64,000 nt of DNA from Alcanivorax profundi. GTDB taxonomy: Bacteria > Pseudomonadota > Gammaproteobacteria > Pseudomonadales > Alcanivoracaceae. Within the stretch, counting starts at the first letter, position 1; each line of letters opens with the position of its first letter. Position numbers and translations under genes: made by a program. Positions 17,046 through 25,190 of the stretch are shown here, in pieces. The notes beneath the pieces were generated by a model. That model made no database searches. It saw nothing but the letters and a program-made list of their open reading frames with translations, and was not told the DNA's origin. The stretch covers positions 372,001-436,000 of the forward strand of contig NZ_QYYA01000001.1 in NCBI RefSeq assembly GCF_003597125.1. The letters are read 5' to 3'.

Positions 17046-17489
17046 ATGTCCGATAATCAGAACGATAAAGATGGGCGGAAAAGCCCGTTGAAGGCCCTTA
17101 CCGGGGCATCTAGAGATATTCGCAAGTATACCCACCAGATCTGGCTGGCCGGTCTGGGTGCTTTTGCTCGTGCAGAAGAAGAGGGGAGTGGTTTTTTCGA
17201 CGCTTTGGTAGAAGCAGGGCGTGAAGTGGAAAAGCAGACCAAGGACAAGACTGAGTCCCGGGTTGAAGAGATCAAGGAACGGGTTCGTCATCACACCGGC
17301 GAAACCATGGAAAAAATGGAAAAGGCCTTCGATGATCGTTTGAACAAGGCGTTGTCCCGTTTGGGCTTGCCTAACAAGCATGAAGTGGAAGAGCTGGAAA
17401 AACGGGTGCAAGAGCTCACCAGGGCACTGGATGACGCTGAGGAGAAGGCACCGGTTAAGCGTCAGTCGCGTAAAAAACAGACCGACTGA
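17046..17489 (+). CDS. Phasin family (polyhydroxyalkanoate granule-associated) protein
   Basis: 147 residues from the MSDNQNDK start, with GGGAGTTAGGA shortly upstream (the longer frame starts in the intergenic region). Core phasin features: YTHQIWLAGLGAFARAEEEGSGFFDALVEAGREVE, then a coiled-coil segment (ESRVEEIKERV...VEELEKRVQELTRALDD) and a Lys/Arg tail (KRQSRKKQTD) like the basic tails that bind DNA in PhaF. It probably coats PHA or other lipid granules. It stands alone, with a strong terminator. Confidence 0.83.
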   Translation: MSDNQNDKDGRKSPLKALTGASRDIRKYTHQIWLAGLGAFARAEEEGSGFFDALVEAGREVEKQTKDKTESRVEEIKERVRHHTGETMEKMEKAFDDRLNKALSRLGLPNKHEVEELEKRVQELTRALDDAEEKAPVKRQSRKKQTD

Positions 17490-17540
17490 GCCCAAACAGT
17501 GTTGTAGCGCACACCGCTAACCCCTTAGTGGTGTCTTTTC

Positions 17541-17572
17541 ACGGGTACCCCCCTCGGGTACCCGTTTTTTTT
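17541..17572 (+). terminator. Terminator after the phasin gene
   Basis: Perfect 10-bp stem ACGGGTACCC / GGGTACCCGT with CCCTC loop, followed by a run of seven T. Confidence 0.93.
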
Positions 17573-17599
17573 GCGGGTTTCATCGCGGATTTGAGGGAG

Positions 17600-17650
17600 A
17601 AGCCCGGTAGCTTGCGGTAGCAGCGCCGCGAGCGACGCTCCTGCGGGATG
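17600..17650. repeat. REP-like hairpin sequence
   Basis: Reads GGTAGCAGCGCCGCGAGCG then ACGCTCCTGC, an imperfect GC-rich hairpin whose complement (GCAGGAGCGTCGCTCGC) resembles repetitive extragenic palindromes of pseudomonads. Only one copy is in this window, so its repeat nature is inferred. Confidence 0.35.
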
Positions 17651-17869
17651 GTTTTTGCTGCAGCGTTAACCGAGCGCCTTCCCCCCCCCTGGTGCGCCAG
17701 CGAGTGGCTCCCTTGGCTTCTCCTGTCTCTCTGGGCGCCCTGTCTTTTGCCTTGAAAACCTCGCCTATTCGTTGCCGGGGATGTTCGCCTCGCCTTGTGT
17801 GGAGGATCACGACTATGACATGGCCCGCTTTATGCATAGGCAATGATAGGTGTCACGCATGGTAACGTT

Positions 17870-18530
17870 GTGCCGCCCCAATTTTGTTCACAGGATGTTG
17901 TCAATGCAAAAATTCTGCATTTGAATGTGACGATGCTGTGAAATACGCTTTAGAAATTGCACAAGTTGATGATAAATAAGGGTTTATTTGGTCTGGTTAA
18001 AAAATAGCCATGTCGTTAAAGCTAAGGAAGTTTGCCGCTTTCTTTCTGTTATGACAGGGATATCAACAGTGTTATCCACAGAACCTGTGGAAAACGGCGC
18101 GGTCGGGATTCGGCATTAGGGAGCGGCTGTGAATATCCTGTCTTTATCTGTGGAATTGTGATCGGTTTTACACAAGCTGATCGCGGTGAGTCCGTTGCGG
18201 CCGTCACTCGTTTGTCATCTATAGTCGGTTAGAAAATGCACGCTAAGTTATTGAAACTGAATTGCCTTTTGAAAGGGGTAAATTTTCGGCAATTTGGCGA
18301 AATGGCCGTTATGACTGGCCTGCGAGAGGTTTTCTGCAGCTTTTCCACATTCTTATCCACAGCTTTTGTGCATTTCTTCCAGGCCATTTCTGTCTGGACC
18401 GGAAAAACAGGATAAGTCAATGCTATTTTTCGTGGCCAAAAACTGCTCAAGATGCTGAAGCCCTTTAAATACGGGCGATGTAGAAGGTTATCCGTTTATC
18501 CTTAACAGTGTTATCCACAGCAGTCGTGGA
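17870..18530. other. DnaA-box cluster in a gene-free region
   Basis: No credible gene lies between 17490 and 18656. Within 18072-18519 there are three perfect TTATCCACA boxes (18072, 18353, 18511), two TTTTCCACA-type boxes (18341 forward, 18086 reverse as TGTGGAAAA) and TGTGGAATT at 18149. Two perfect boxes sit in the longer repeat AACAGTGTTATCCACAG. The left flank (17880-18010) is AT-rich, with a 6-4-6 inverted repeat AAATAA-GGGT-TTATTT (17974-17989) and AATGCA...TGCATT (17904). Chance occurrence of three consensus 9-mers in 450 bp is very low. dnaA and the usual oriC neighbours are not near. Confidence 0.7.
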
Positions 18531-18601
18531 TAGTTTGCTGCCTGTGGGTAGCTCGTAGAGGATAGGGGCGGGTTAGCGTTTCGTCTGGAGACGCCTCCAA
18601 A

Positions 18602-18635
18602 CAGAAAAAGGCGCCGCAAGGGCGCCTTTTCTGTC
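18602..18635. terminator. Bidirectional terminator after the acyl-CoA synthetase
   Basis: Stem ACAGAAAAAGGCGCC / GGCGCCTTTTCTGT (one unpaired A) with GCAAG loop; the A/T flanks act as T-runs on either strand. It ends the minus-strand synthetase gene. Confidence 0.85.
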
Positions 18636-18656
18636 GCTGTGCTTCGCTGTTTTGCC

Positions 18657-20486
18657 TCAGAAGCGGTATTCGCCGCTGTCGATACCTTTCTGGGTTTCAG
18701 CATCAAGCTGCTGGTAGCAGTCTTCCTTGGGCAGCAGCGCGTAGACCGCGTTGTCCTGCTGACTCAGGTCGTATTTCTGCTCTTTCAGCTTGTTCTTCTG
18801 GTGCTTGAAGGTGCCTGTGGTTTCCATGGCCTGCTCGTTGATGCGCAGGAACACCGGGATGGCATAGGCGGGCAGTTCACGTTTCAGGTAGGCGCACAGG
18901 CCTTTGAAATCGAACTCGCCATGCGGACAGTTCAAGCGTACCTGTGCCATACCCGCGCGGCCATTGGTGTTGGGAATTTCCACTCCGTACACCACGGACT
19001 CCTGGATGCCGTCGAAACCATCAAGAATCTGTTCCACTTCGGTGGTAGAAACGTTCTCACCTTTCCAGCGGAAGGTGTCACCCAGGCGGTCAACGAACTG
19101 GGCGTGTCGGAAACCGATGTCACGCATCATATCGCCAGTGTTGAACCAGGCATCCCCTTTCTTGAAAACGTCGCGGAAGATGGATTTCTCGGTCTTTTCC
19201 GGGTCTGTATAGCCGTCGAAGGGAGTCTTGTCGGTAATCTCGCCGAGCATCAGGCCGGATTCACCCTTGCCGACCTTGATCATGTTGCCGTTCTTGTCAC
19301 GAACCGGCTCATCGCGTTCCTTGTCGTATTTGACGATGGCGTAGCTCACCGGAGAGAAGCCCACGGTGTTATCGAAATTGAATACGTTGGTGAACGCCAC
19401 GTTGCCTTCGGAAGAGGCATACAGTTCGATAACGCGCTCGATACCAAAGCGTTGTTTGAAATCCTTCCAGATACTCGGTCGCAACCCATTGCCGACAATG
19501 GTGTGAATCTGGTTGTCCCGGTCGTTGGGTTTTTCCGGCTGTTCATGCAGGTAGCGGCACAGCTCGCCCACGTAACCAAAGGCGGTGCAGTTATGACGAC
19601 GGATATCGTCCCAGAAACCGCTTGCAGAGAACTTGCGGGCAATGACAAGGCTGCCTGCATGGGCAATAGCCGAGGCCCAACAAATCACCATGCCGGTCGC
19701 ATGATAGAACGGCAGTGTGGTGTAGATACGGTCATCTTTGGTGAGACGCACGGCAGAGAAACCGAAGCCGCCGTAGGCCTTTTCCCAGCGGCCGTGGTTG
19801 AACACTACTGCCTTGGGCAGACCGGTTGTGCCGGAAGTGTAGATATAGAACAGGGGGTCACGCAGGAAGGTCTGACGGCTGGATGCAGGATTCTCGCTGG
19901 AGCAATCCTTGATCTCGGTGGCCAGGTTCTTGTATCCGGCGGGTGCTTCGCCGGGGTTTTCCAGGGTGTCCTGATCCGCAAAGAAGAAGAAGTTGTCTTT
20001 CAGGTCCAGCTCACCGCGTACCTCTTCCACGGTCTCCACCAGCTCGGCGCCCACGATGGCAGCCTTGGGTTTCACCAGATTGAAAGAATGGATCAGTACC
20101 TTGCCGCGCTGGGAGGTATTGATCAGTGCGGCGCAGACGCCCAATTTGGCACAGGCCACCACGGACGCGAGCAGCTCGGGGCGGTTTTCCACGTTTACCG
20201 CGACCGTGTCGCCTTTTTTCAGGCCAATGGAGGCCAGGTAGTCGGCGATCCGGTTGGCCCAGGCGTTGAACTGTTTATAGGTCAGCTCGGTGTCCTGGTA
20301 GATAACCGCGGCGCCATTAGGGTTCTTGCTGGTGGCTTCCTCGATGGCGACACCCAGGCCCAAGGGCTTTTTGGTGTCGGTGATCTTGGCCATCTTTGAG
20401 CCTTTGATCATGGCGGGAAGATTGGAGACCAGCTCGGGAACCTTGGAGAGAATCTGGGGCAACGTAATAATGTCTGCGCTGCTCAT
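18657..20486 (-). CDS. Long-chain/isoprenoid acyl-CoA synthetase (AtuH-like)
   Basis: 609-residue AMP-forming ligase that activates an acid to acyl-CoA. P-loop-like YIYTSGTTGLPKAVVFNH (about 211-228), then YASSEGNVAFTN, the WFNTGDMMRDIGF motif with its catalytic Asp, and VDRLGDTFRWKGENVSTTEVE, with a conserved Lys in the C-terminal domain (TGTFKHQKNKLKEQKYD). It is of the SLC27/FadD6 type and close in length to P. aeruginosa AtuH (609, by recall). Placed last in the atu-type cluster, with a 265-base gap from atuF that could break the transcript. Real substrate (citronellate/geranate or long-chain fatty acid) is not shown by sequence. Confidence 0.88.
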   Translation of the reverse strand: MSSADIITLPQILSKVPELVSNLPAMIKGSKMAKITDTKKPLGLGVAIEEATSKNPNGAAVIYQDTELTYKQFNAWANRIADYLASIGLKKGDTVAVNVENRPELLASVVACAKLGVCAALINTSQRGKVLIHSFNLVKPKAAIVGAELVETVEEVRGELDLKDNFFFFADQDTLENPGEAPAGYKNLATEIKDCSSENPASSRQTFLRDPLFYIYTSGTTGLPKAVVFNHGRWEKAYGGFGFSAVRLTKDDRIYTTLPFYHATGMVICWASAIAHAGSLVIARKFSASGFWDDIRRHNCTAFGYVGELCRYLHEQPEKPNDRDNQIHTIVGNGLRPSIWKDFKQRFGIERVIELYASSEGNVAFTNVFNFDNTVGFSPVSYAIVKYDKERDEPVRDKNGNMIKVGKGESGLMLGEITDKTPFDGYTDPEKTEKSIFRDVFKKGDAWFNTGDMMRDIGFRHAQFVDRLGDTFRWKGENVSTTEVEQILDGFDGIQESVVYGVEIPNTNGRAGMAQVRLNCPHGEFDFKGLCAYLKRELPAYAIPVFLRINEQAMETTGTFKHQKNKLKEQKYDLSQQDNAVYALLPKEDCYQQLDAETQKGIDSGEYRF

Positions 20487-20678
20487 GGGAGCTCCATTGT
20501 CTGTGTTCTAGGGAGGTCCGAAAGGCGTTTCGGGATGCATCTATACGGGCCAGAAAGCTGGCGTATGGCGCGCATCTTCTTATCCGGTAACGTCTCGGCC
20601 GGGACCTGGAATTGGCAAGCGGGCGCTTACCTTAACCGTAGCACCAGGGCAGGGCAAGCGCCGTGCCTGCCAGCTGTG

Positions 20679-20698
20679 CCCGGGCCTGCAGGCCCGGG
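20679..20698. repeat. 20-bp perfect palindrome
   Basis: CCCGGGCCTG / CAGGCCCGGG, a perfect palindrome in the gap between atuF and the synthetase gene (20487-20751). A second, ACCCGCTAGCGGGT (20737-20750), directly adjoins the atuF stop. Neither has a T-run on the minus strand, so they may pause or protect RNA ends. Confidence 0.5.
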
Positions 20699-20751
20699 AC
20701 CTTTTGGCCCAAAATGCCGGATCGAGATTCAAGCATACCCGCTAGCGGGTT

Positions 20752-22716
20752 TCATTGGTTTTCTTGTGAACTTTCCGGGTTGCTGATTGTGACAAGAAGC
20801 TGCTGCCGCTTCACCTGATCACCGGGCTTCAGGGTAATGGGGCCTACTACACCGTCACAGTCGGCCTTCAGGCTGTGTTCCATCTTCATGGCTTCCAGTG
20901 CCACCAGTACCTGACCACGGGAGATGTTATCGCCTTCCTTAACCAGCACATCGACGATCGCGCCATCCATGGGCGCGCGAATGTGTCCGCTGCCCGCCTT
21001 GTCTACGCCCGCCACGGCGCTGTGGGTGATGTCCTGGAAACAGACGCAGTGTCCCTGGAACTGGAGCCAGAGCTGGCTGCCTTCGTGGACAAACCGGTAG
21101 GGCGCGCTGACGCCGTTTATCGTGACGCGCTGGCCTGATTCCAGTGCGAGCTGCAGGTGGGTATCCCCGAGCTGGACCGTGCTGGTCCCCTGTTGGGTTT
21201 GGACATACAGCGTATGTTCGGTATCGCCACAGCGCAGTTTCAGTGGCTGGGCCCCTACAGAGCTGGAGTGCCATGCCTGCAGGTCAGGAGAGTGGGGCTT
21301 TGCGGGGCGGGCGAGTAGCGCGGCCAATGCCCACAGGCTGGGCTGAGGTGCGTCACCGGAGAGACTGGCGTCGTTAGCAAAATCACCACCAATGAACGCG
21401 GTGGTTGCCGTGCCGTTGGCAAAAGAGGAATGGCGCAGGATGGCCGCCAGAAAAGCGCGGTTGTCACCGACGCCCATCAGTTGGGTGTCTTCAACGGCAC
21501 GAATCAGCCGCCGACGTGCGTCGTCGCGGCTTTCGCCCCAGGCGATGATCTTGGCAAGCATTGGATCGTAGTGGCTGCCCACCAGGTAGCCCTCGCACAG
21601 ACCGTGATCAATGCGAACACCGTCACCGCTGGCCGGGCGCCAGTGCAGGATCTTACCGGTCTGTGGCATGTAATTCTGTGCCGGGTCCTCGGCGTAAAGG
21701 CGTACCTCAATGGCATGGCCTGAAAGGGTAACCTGATCCTGCTGCAGAGGGAGCGGTTCACCGCGAGCGACACGGATTTGCCAGGCGACAAGATCCTGAC
21801 CGGTGACCAGTTCGGTGACCGGGTGTTCTACCTGCAGGCGGGTGTTCATTTCCAGGAAATAGAATTCGCCATTGGGGGCGAGCAGGAATTCGACCGTGCC
21901 GGCGCCCACATAATTGCAGGCCTTGGCGGCGTTCACGGCGGCTTCGCCCATCTGGGCGCGCAGGGTCGCGTCAACGGCGGGCGAGGGGGCTTCCTCGACC
22001 ACCTTCTGGTGGCGACGCTGAACGGAGCAATCACGTTCGCCCAGATGGATCACGTTGCCGTGGCGGTCGCCGAAGACCTGGATTTCCACATGGCGCGGCT
22101 CCATCACGGCCCGCTCCAGAATCAGTTCGTCACTTCCGAAGGCACTCGCCGCTTCCTGACGGGCGCTTTTCAGCTGGGCGGGGATGTCGCTGGCATCGGT
22201 CACCACGCGCATGCCTCGGCCGCCGCCGCCGGCACTGGCCTTGATCATCAGGGGCAGGCCAATACGCTCGGCTTCCGCGAGCAGGGTGGCATCACTCTGG
22301 TCTTCGCCTTCATAACCGGGAATACAGGGTACGCCGGCTTCGATCATGGCGATCTTGGAGAGTCGCTTGGAGCCCATCAGGTGGATAGCGGCCTCATCCG
22401 GGCCAATAAAGGTGATCCCCGCGTTCTGGCAAGCCTTGGCGAAGGCGGCGTTCTCGGAGAGGAAGCCATAGCCAGGGTGCACGGCGTCGGCGCCGGTTTG
22501 TTGGCAGGCCGCCAGCAGGGCATCCACATTCAGGTAGGACGCGCTGGCGAGGGCTGGACCAATGCAGACGGCTTCATCGGCCATCTGTACGTGTCGTGCC
22601 TGGGTATCCGGTTCGGAATACACGGCCACGGTGCGATAGCCCAACGATTGGGCCGTGGCAATCACCCGGCAGGCAATTTCGCCGCGGTTGGCAATCAGGA
22701 TTTTTTCAAAGCTCAT
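20752..22716 (-). CDS. atuF: Geranyl-CoA carboxylase, biotin (alpha) subunit
   Basis: 654 residues: biotin carboxylase domain (about 1-450) with KILIANRGEIACRVIATAQSLG, the ATP loop KASAGGGGRGMRVV, and EMNTRLQVEHPVTE, then a linker and a C-terminal biotinyl domain with the carrier lysine in EAMKMEHS (Lys611). Paired with atuC upstream, this is the alpha subunit of geranyl-CoA or 3-methylcrotonyl-CoA carboxylase. The family cannot be told from LiuD by this gene alone; the cluster order and AtuC type favour geranyl-CoA. AAGGA lies before the ATG. Confidence 0.88.
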   Translation of the reverse strand: MSFEKILIANRGEIACRVIATAQSLGYRTVAVYSEPDTQARHVQMADEAVCIGPALASASYLNVDALLAACQQTGADAVHPGYGFLSENAAFAKACQNAGITFIGPDEAAIHLMGSKRLSKIAMIEAGVPCIPGYEGEDQSDATLLAEAERIGLPLMIKASAGGGGRGMRVVTDASDIPAQLKSARQEAASAFGSDELILERAVMEPRHVEIQVFGDRHGNVIHLGERDCSVQRRHQKVVEEAPSPAVDATLRAQMGEAAVNAAKACNYVGAGTVEFLLAPNGEFYFLEMNTRLQVEHPVTELVTGQDLVAWQIRVARGEPLPLQQDQVTLSGHAIEVRLYAEDPAQNYMPQTGKILHWRPASGDGVRIDHGLCEGYLVGSHYDPMLAKIIAWGESRDDARRRLIRAVEDTQLMGVGDNRAFLAAILRHSSFANGTATTAFIGGDFANDASLSGDAPQPSLWALAALLARPAKPHSPDLQAWHSSSVGAQPLKLRCGDTEHTLYVQTQQGTSTVQLGDTHLQLALESGQRVTINGVSAPYRFVHEGSQLWLQFQGHCVCFQDITHSAVAGVDKAGSGHIRAPMDGAIVDVLVKEGDNISRGQVLVALEAMKMEHSLKADCDGVVGPITLKPGDQVKRQQLLVTISNPESSQENQ

Positions 22717-22795
22717 GCGTGATCCTTACCGGTCAGCCGGTTTGTGCTCGCGCCGCGTAGGTCGGAAATGGCCTGCGCGGCGTTTTGTTTGTAAT

Positions 22796-22825
22796 GGCAG
22801 AGATGGGCTGACGCCCATTTCCGCC
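22796..22825. repeat. Short hairpin repeat C (copy 1)
   Basis: GGCAGAGATGGGC-TGAC-GCCCATTTCCGCC, a hairpin in the gap between atuE and atuF. A near copy with a different stem (GGCAGAAATCGGCG-TG-CGCCGATCTCCGCC) lies at 34897-34926: the flanks GGCAGA and CCGCC are kept while stem bases covary, indicating selection for structure. Confidence 0.55.
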
Positions 22826-22831
22826 GTGCGG

Positions 22832-23638
22832 TTATTGGTTCCAGCTCGCCGGGCGCTTTTGCACGAATGCCAGGGTGCCTTCCTGGCCTTCTTCTCCGTT
22901 CACGGCGTTAGCGAAATCAACCGCCGCTTGATCGAGCAGGTTATCCATGGATTCCTGGCCGACGTTCAGAACCAGTGCCTTGGTCACCCGGTTGGCGTTG
23001 GGCGCGCAGCGACGCACTGCCTTGAGGGTGCTTTGCAGTGCGGCCTCGATGCCGTTTTCATCGTTGGCCACCTCATGGACAATGCCTAGCCGCAAGGCCT
23101 CGTTGCCCTGGAAACGAATGCCTGTGAGGGCGAGGCGACGGGCCTGGGTGAGGCCAATGCGTTCCACCACAAAGGGGGCGATTTGCGCAGGGATGACCCC
23201 CAAGCCGGTTTCTGGCAGGCCAAAAGTGGCATCACAATGGGCGATGGCCACATCGGAAATGCAGGCAAGACCAAAGCCGCCGCCCAATACCGCACCTTCG
23301 AGTACGGTAATCACCACCTGGGGTTGCTGGTTGGCCGCGGTGATCATTTCGCCAAAGCGCCGGTTCAGGGACACATAAGCATCGCTGTCACCGGTGGCGG
23401 CTTTCTGTCTGGCCCCTGCCATGTCCTTGATGTCACCGCCGGCACAGAAATGCCCGCCGGCGCCACGCAGCACGATCGCGCGAACCGCCGTGTCGTTTTG
23501 GACAGCGGCAAACACCGCCATCAGCTCGTTGACCATGGTCAGGCTCATGGCGTTGCGGCTTTCCGGCCGGTTAAGGGTGATATGTAACACCGGGCCGTCC
23601 TGGTTCAGGTTCAGCGTTTCGGTTGTGGGTAAAGTCAT
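22832..23638 (-). CDS. atuE: Isohexenylglutaconyl-CoA hydratase (enoyl-CoA hydratase family)
   Basis: 268-residue crotonase-fold enzyme predicted to hydrate isohexenylglutaconyl-CoA after carboxylation. Motifs: LHITLNRPESRNAMSL, an oxyanion-hole strand LRGAGGHFCAGGDIKDM, and EGAVLGGGFGLACISDVAIAHCDATFGLPETGLGVIPAQIAPF. This is the general LiuC/AtuE/crotonase family; assignment to AtuE rests on position between atuD and atuF. Confidence 0.83.
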   Translation of the reverse strand: MTLPTTETLNLNQDGPVLHITLNRPESRNAMSLTMVNELMAVFAAVQNDTAVRAIVLRGAGGHFCAGGDIKDMAGARQKAATGDSDAYVSLNRRFGEMITAANQQPQVVITVLEGAVLGGGFGLACISDVAIAHCDATFGLPETGLGVIPAQIAPFVVERIGLTQARRLALTGIRFQGNEALRLGIVHEVANDENGIEAALQSTLKAVRRCAPNANRVTKALVLNVGQESMDNLLDQAAVDFANAVNGEEGQEGTLAFVQKRPASWNQ

Positions 23639-23696
23639 AAATTCTCTCTACAGAGCCGCTGCAGGAACGCCACTTGGGGCGCGAAAGTTGAGGAGC

Positions 23697-23848
23697 AAGC
23701 CTCAAGCTACAAGCTACAAGCTTCAACACGCACGAAGCTTTGGTTGTGTTGACCCACCTTGCCCGCGCTTCATGCTTTGAGCGCGGGCGGAGTGTTCAAA
23801 TTCATAGAGTTCTAACCCGCGCCTTGCAGCTTGAAGCTTGTAGCTTGG
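23697..23848. repeat. Inverted-repeat element B1 with internal hairpin
   Basis: Left arm CCTCAAGCTACAAGCTACAAG then CTTCAA (from 23700) and right arm CCTTGCAGCTTGAAGCTTG then TAGCTTGG (23822-23848) are inverted copies. Between them is a 9-bp hairpin GCCCGCGCT / AGCGCGGGC (23761-23769 with 23780-23788). The right arm ends 5 bases from the atuD stop. A second element with similar structure and related arms is at 58743. Confidence 0.75.
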
Positions 23849-23853
23849 TGCCT

Positions 23854-25011
23854 TTATTTCTTCTTGCCCGGCAAGATATCCATGGTCTTGCAGATAATGC
23901 CGAGCATGACTTCGTCGGCGCCGCCACCAATAGAGGCCAGGCGGCCATCGCGATACAGCTGGCTGGCCGGGTTATCCATCATGAAGCCGTTGCCGCCCCA
24001 GTACTGCAGGCAGCTGTCGGCCACCTCACGGGTCAGACGACCGACTTTCAGTTTGGCCATGGAGGCCAGTTGCAGGACATCCTTGCCATTGATGTACATC
24101 TCGCAGGCGCTGTAGGTGAGCGCGCGCAGGGCTTCCACCTCGGTTTGCAATTCTGCGAGGCGGAAATGCACGCTCTGGTTGTCGATCAGCGGCATACCAA
24201 AAATGTCCCGTTCCCGCGCGTACTGGATGGTCTCATCGATGACATGCTGTAACCCTTGCAGGCCATTGGCGGCAGCAAACAGGCGTTCTTCCTGGAACTG
24301 CATCATTTGCATCATGAAGCCCATGCCTTCCTGGCCGATGAGATTGCGTTGCGGAACGCGCACATTGTCGAAGAAGACTTGGGCGGTTTCGGAGGAGCGC
24401 ATGCCGAGCTTGTCCAGAGGCTTGTCCACGGTAATGCCGGCGGCATCCTTGGGCACCACGATCAGGGATTTGTTTGCGTGAGGCTTGCCGTCGGAGGTGC
24501 AGGCCAACAGGCAGAAGAAATCAGCGCTGGGTGAATTGGTGATCCACATCTTGGTGCCGTTGATCACATAATCGTCCCCGTCTTTTTTGGCGGTGGTGCG
24601 GGTGTTGGCCACATCTGAGCCGGCATGGGGTTCAGAGACGGCAATGGCGGCGACCATGTCACCGGCAATGGCCGGGGCGAGGTAATCACGGCGCAATTCA
24701 TCGCTGCCAAAACGGGCCAAGGCCGGGGTAGCCATGTCGGTCTGCACACCAACGGCCAGGGGGACGCCACCGCAATGCACGCGACCCATTTCTTCGCTCA
24801 TCACCAGGCCGTAGGAATAATCCAGGCCCATGCCGCCAAACTCGGTGGGCTTGGTGACACCCAGCAGGCCCAGGTCGCCCATTTTCTTGAATACTTCGTG
24901 GATCGGAAAACGGCCCGCCGCTTCCCATTCTTTCACGTGGGGATTGAGTTCCTTATCCACAAAGTTACGGACGGTACGGCGAAGTTCTTCGTGTTCTTGA
25001 GTGAAAATCAT
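23854..25011 (-). CDS. atuD: Citronellyl-CoA dehydrogenase (acyl-CoA dehydrogenase family)
   Basis: 385-residue flavoprotein, the length of P. aeruginosa AtuD. It introduces the double bond into citronellyl-CoA, passing electrons to ETF. Visible family motifs: MVAAIAVSEPHAGSDVANTRT (FAD/substrate loop), WITNSPSADFFCLLACT, and RLTREVADSCLQYWGGNGFM near the C-terminus. Within the acyl-CoA dehydrogenases, isovaleryl-CoA dehydrogenase is the chief alternative; neighbours AtuA, B, C, E, F decide for AtuD. Confidence 0.87.
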   Translation of the reverse strand: MIFTQEHEELRRTVRNFVDKELNPHVKEWEAAGRFPIHEVFKKMGDLGLLGVTKPTEFGGMGLDYSYGLVMSEEMGRVHCGGVPLAVGVQTDMATPALARFGSDELRRDYLAPAIAGDMVAAIAVSEPHAGSDVANTRTTAKKDGDDYVINGTKMWITNSPSADFFCLLACTSDGKPHANKSLIVVPKDAAGITVDKPLDKLGMRSSETAQVFFDNVRVPQRNLIGQEGMGFMMQMMQFQEERLFAAANGLQGLQHVIDETIQYARERDIFGMPLIDNQSVHFRLAELQTEVEALRALTYSACEMYINGKDVLQLASMAKLKVGRLTREVADSCLQYWGGNGFMMDNPASQLYRDGRLASIGGGADEVMLGIICKTMDILPGKKK

Positions 25012-25086
25012 TGGAAGCGTCCTGTTGTTTGGCTCGGTTTGCCGAGCGCTTCTTTATCTGTCGTTGTTTATGAATTTATGGGTTGA

Positions 25087-25189
25087 GTGAACAGTTAAGA
25101 GTTAACAGTGAACAGCGAAGTCAAAACCTGTAAGAGCCTGTGAGCCAGGGTTTCCGCCGTTAACTGTTCACTATTCACTGTTCACTGCC
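25087..25189. repeat. Inverted-repeat element A3
   Basis: Left arm 25087-25120 (GTGAACAGTTAAGAGTTAAC then AGTGAACAGCGAAG) and right arm 25156-25189, whose reverse complement reads GGCAGTGAACAGTGAATAG then TGAACAGTTAACGGCG. The right arm ends 1 base before the atuC TAG. It fills the whole atuC-atuD gap. Confidence 0.78.
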
Positions 25190-25190
25190 T

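Noticed and set aside
17580-17843. 87-codon minus-strand ORF in the gene-free stretch
   Set aside because: Arg/Ala-rich low-complexity translation over a REP-like hairpin and no ribosome site.
17490-18656. Canonical chromosomal oriC
   Set aside because: No dnaA, rpmH, gidA or dnaN nearby and the flanking genes point inward; kept only as a DnaA-box cluster.
18639-20399. 586-codon plus-strand ORF opposite the acyl-CoA synthetase
   Set aside because: Antisense shadow of a well-supported minus-strand gene; high-GC codon bias leaves the reverse frame open. No family motif.
21778-22722. 314-codon plus-strand ORF opposite atuF
   Set aside because: Shadow of the biotin carboxylase frame.
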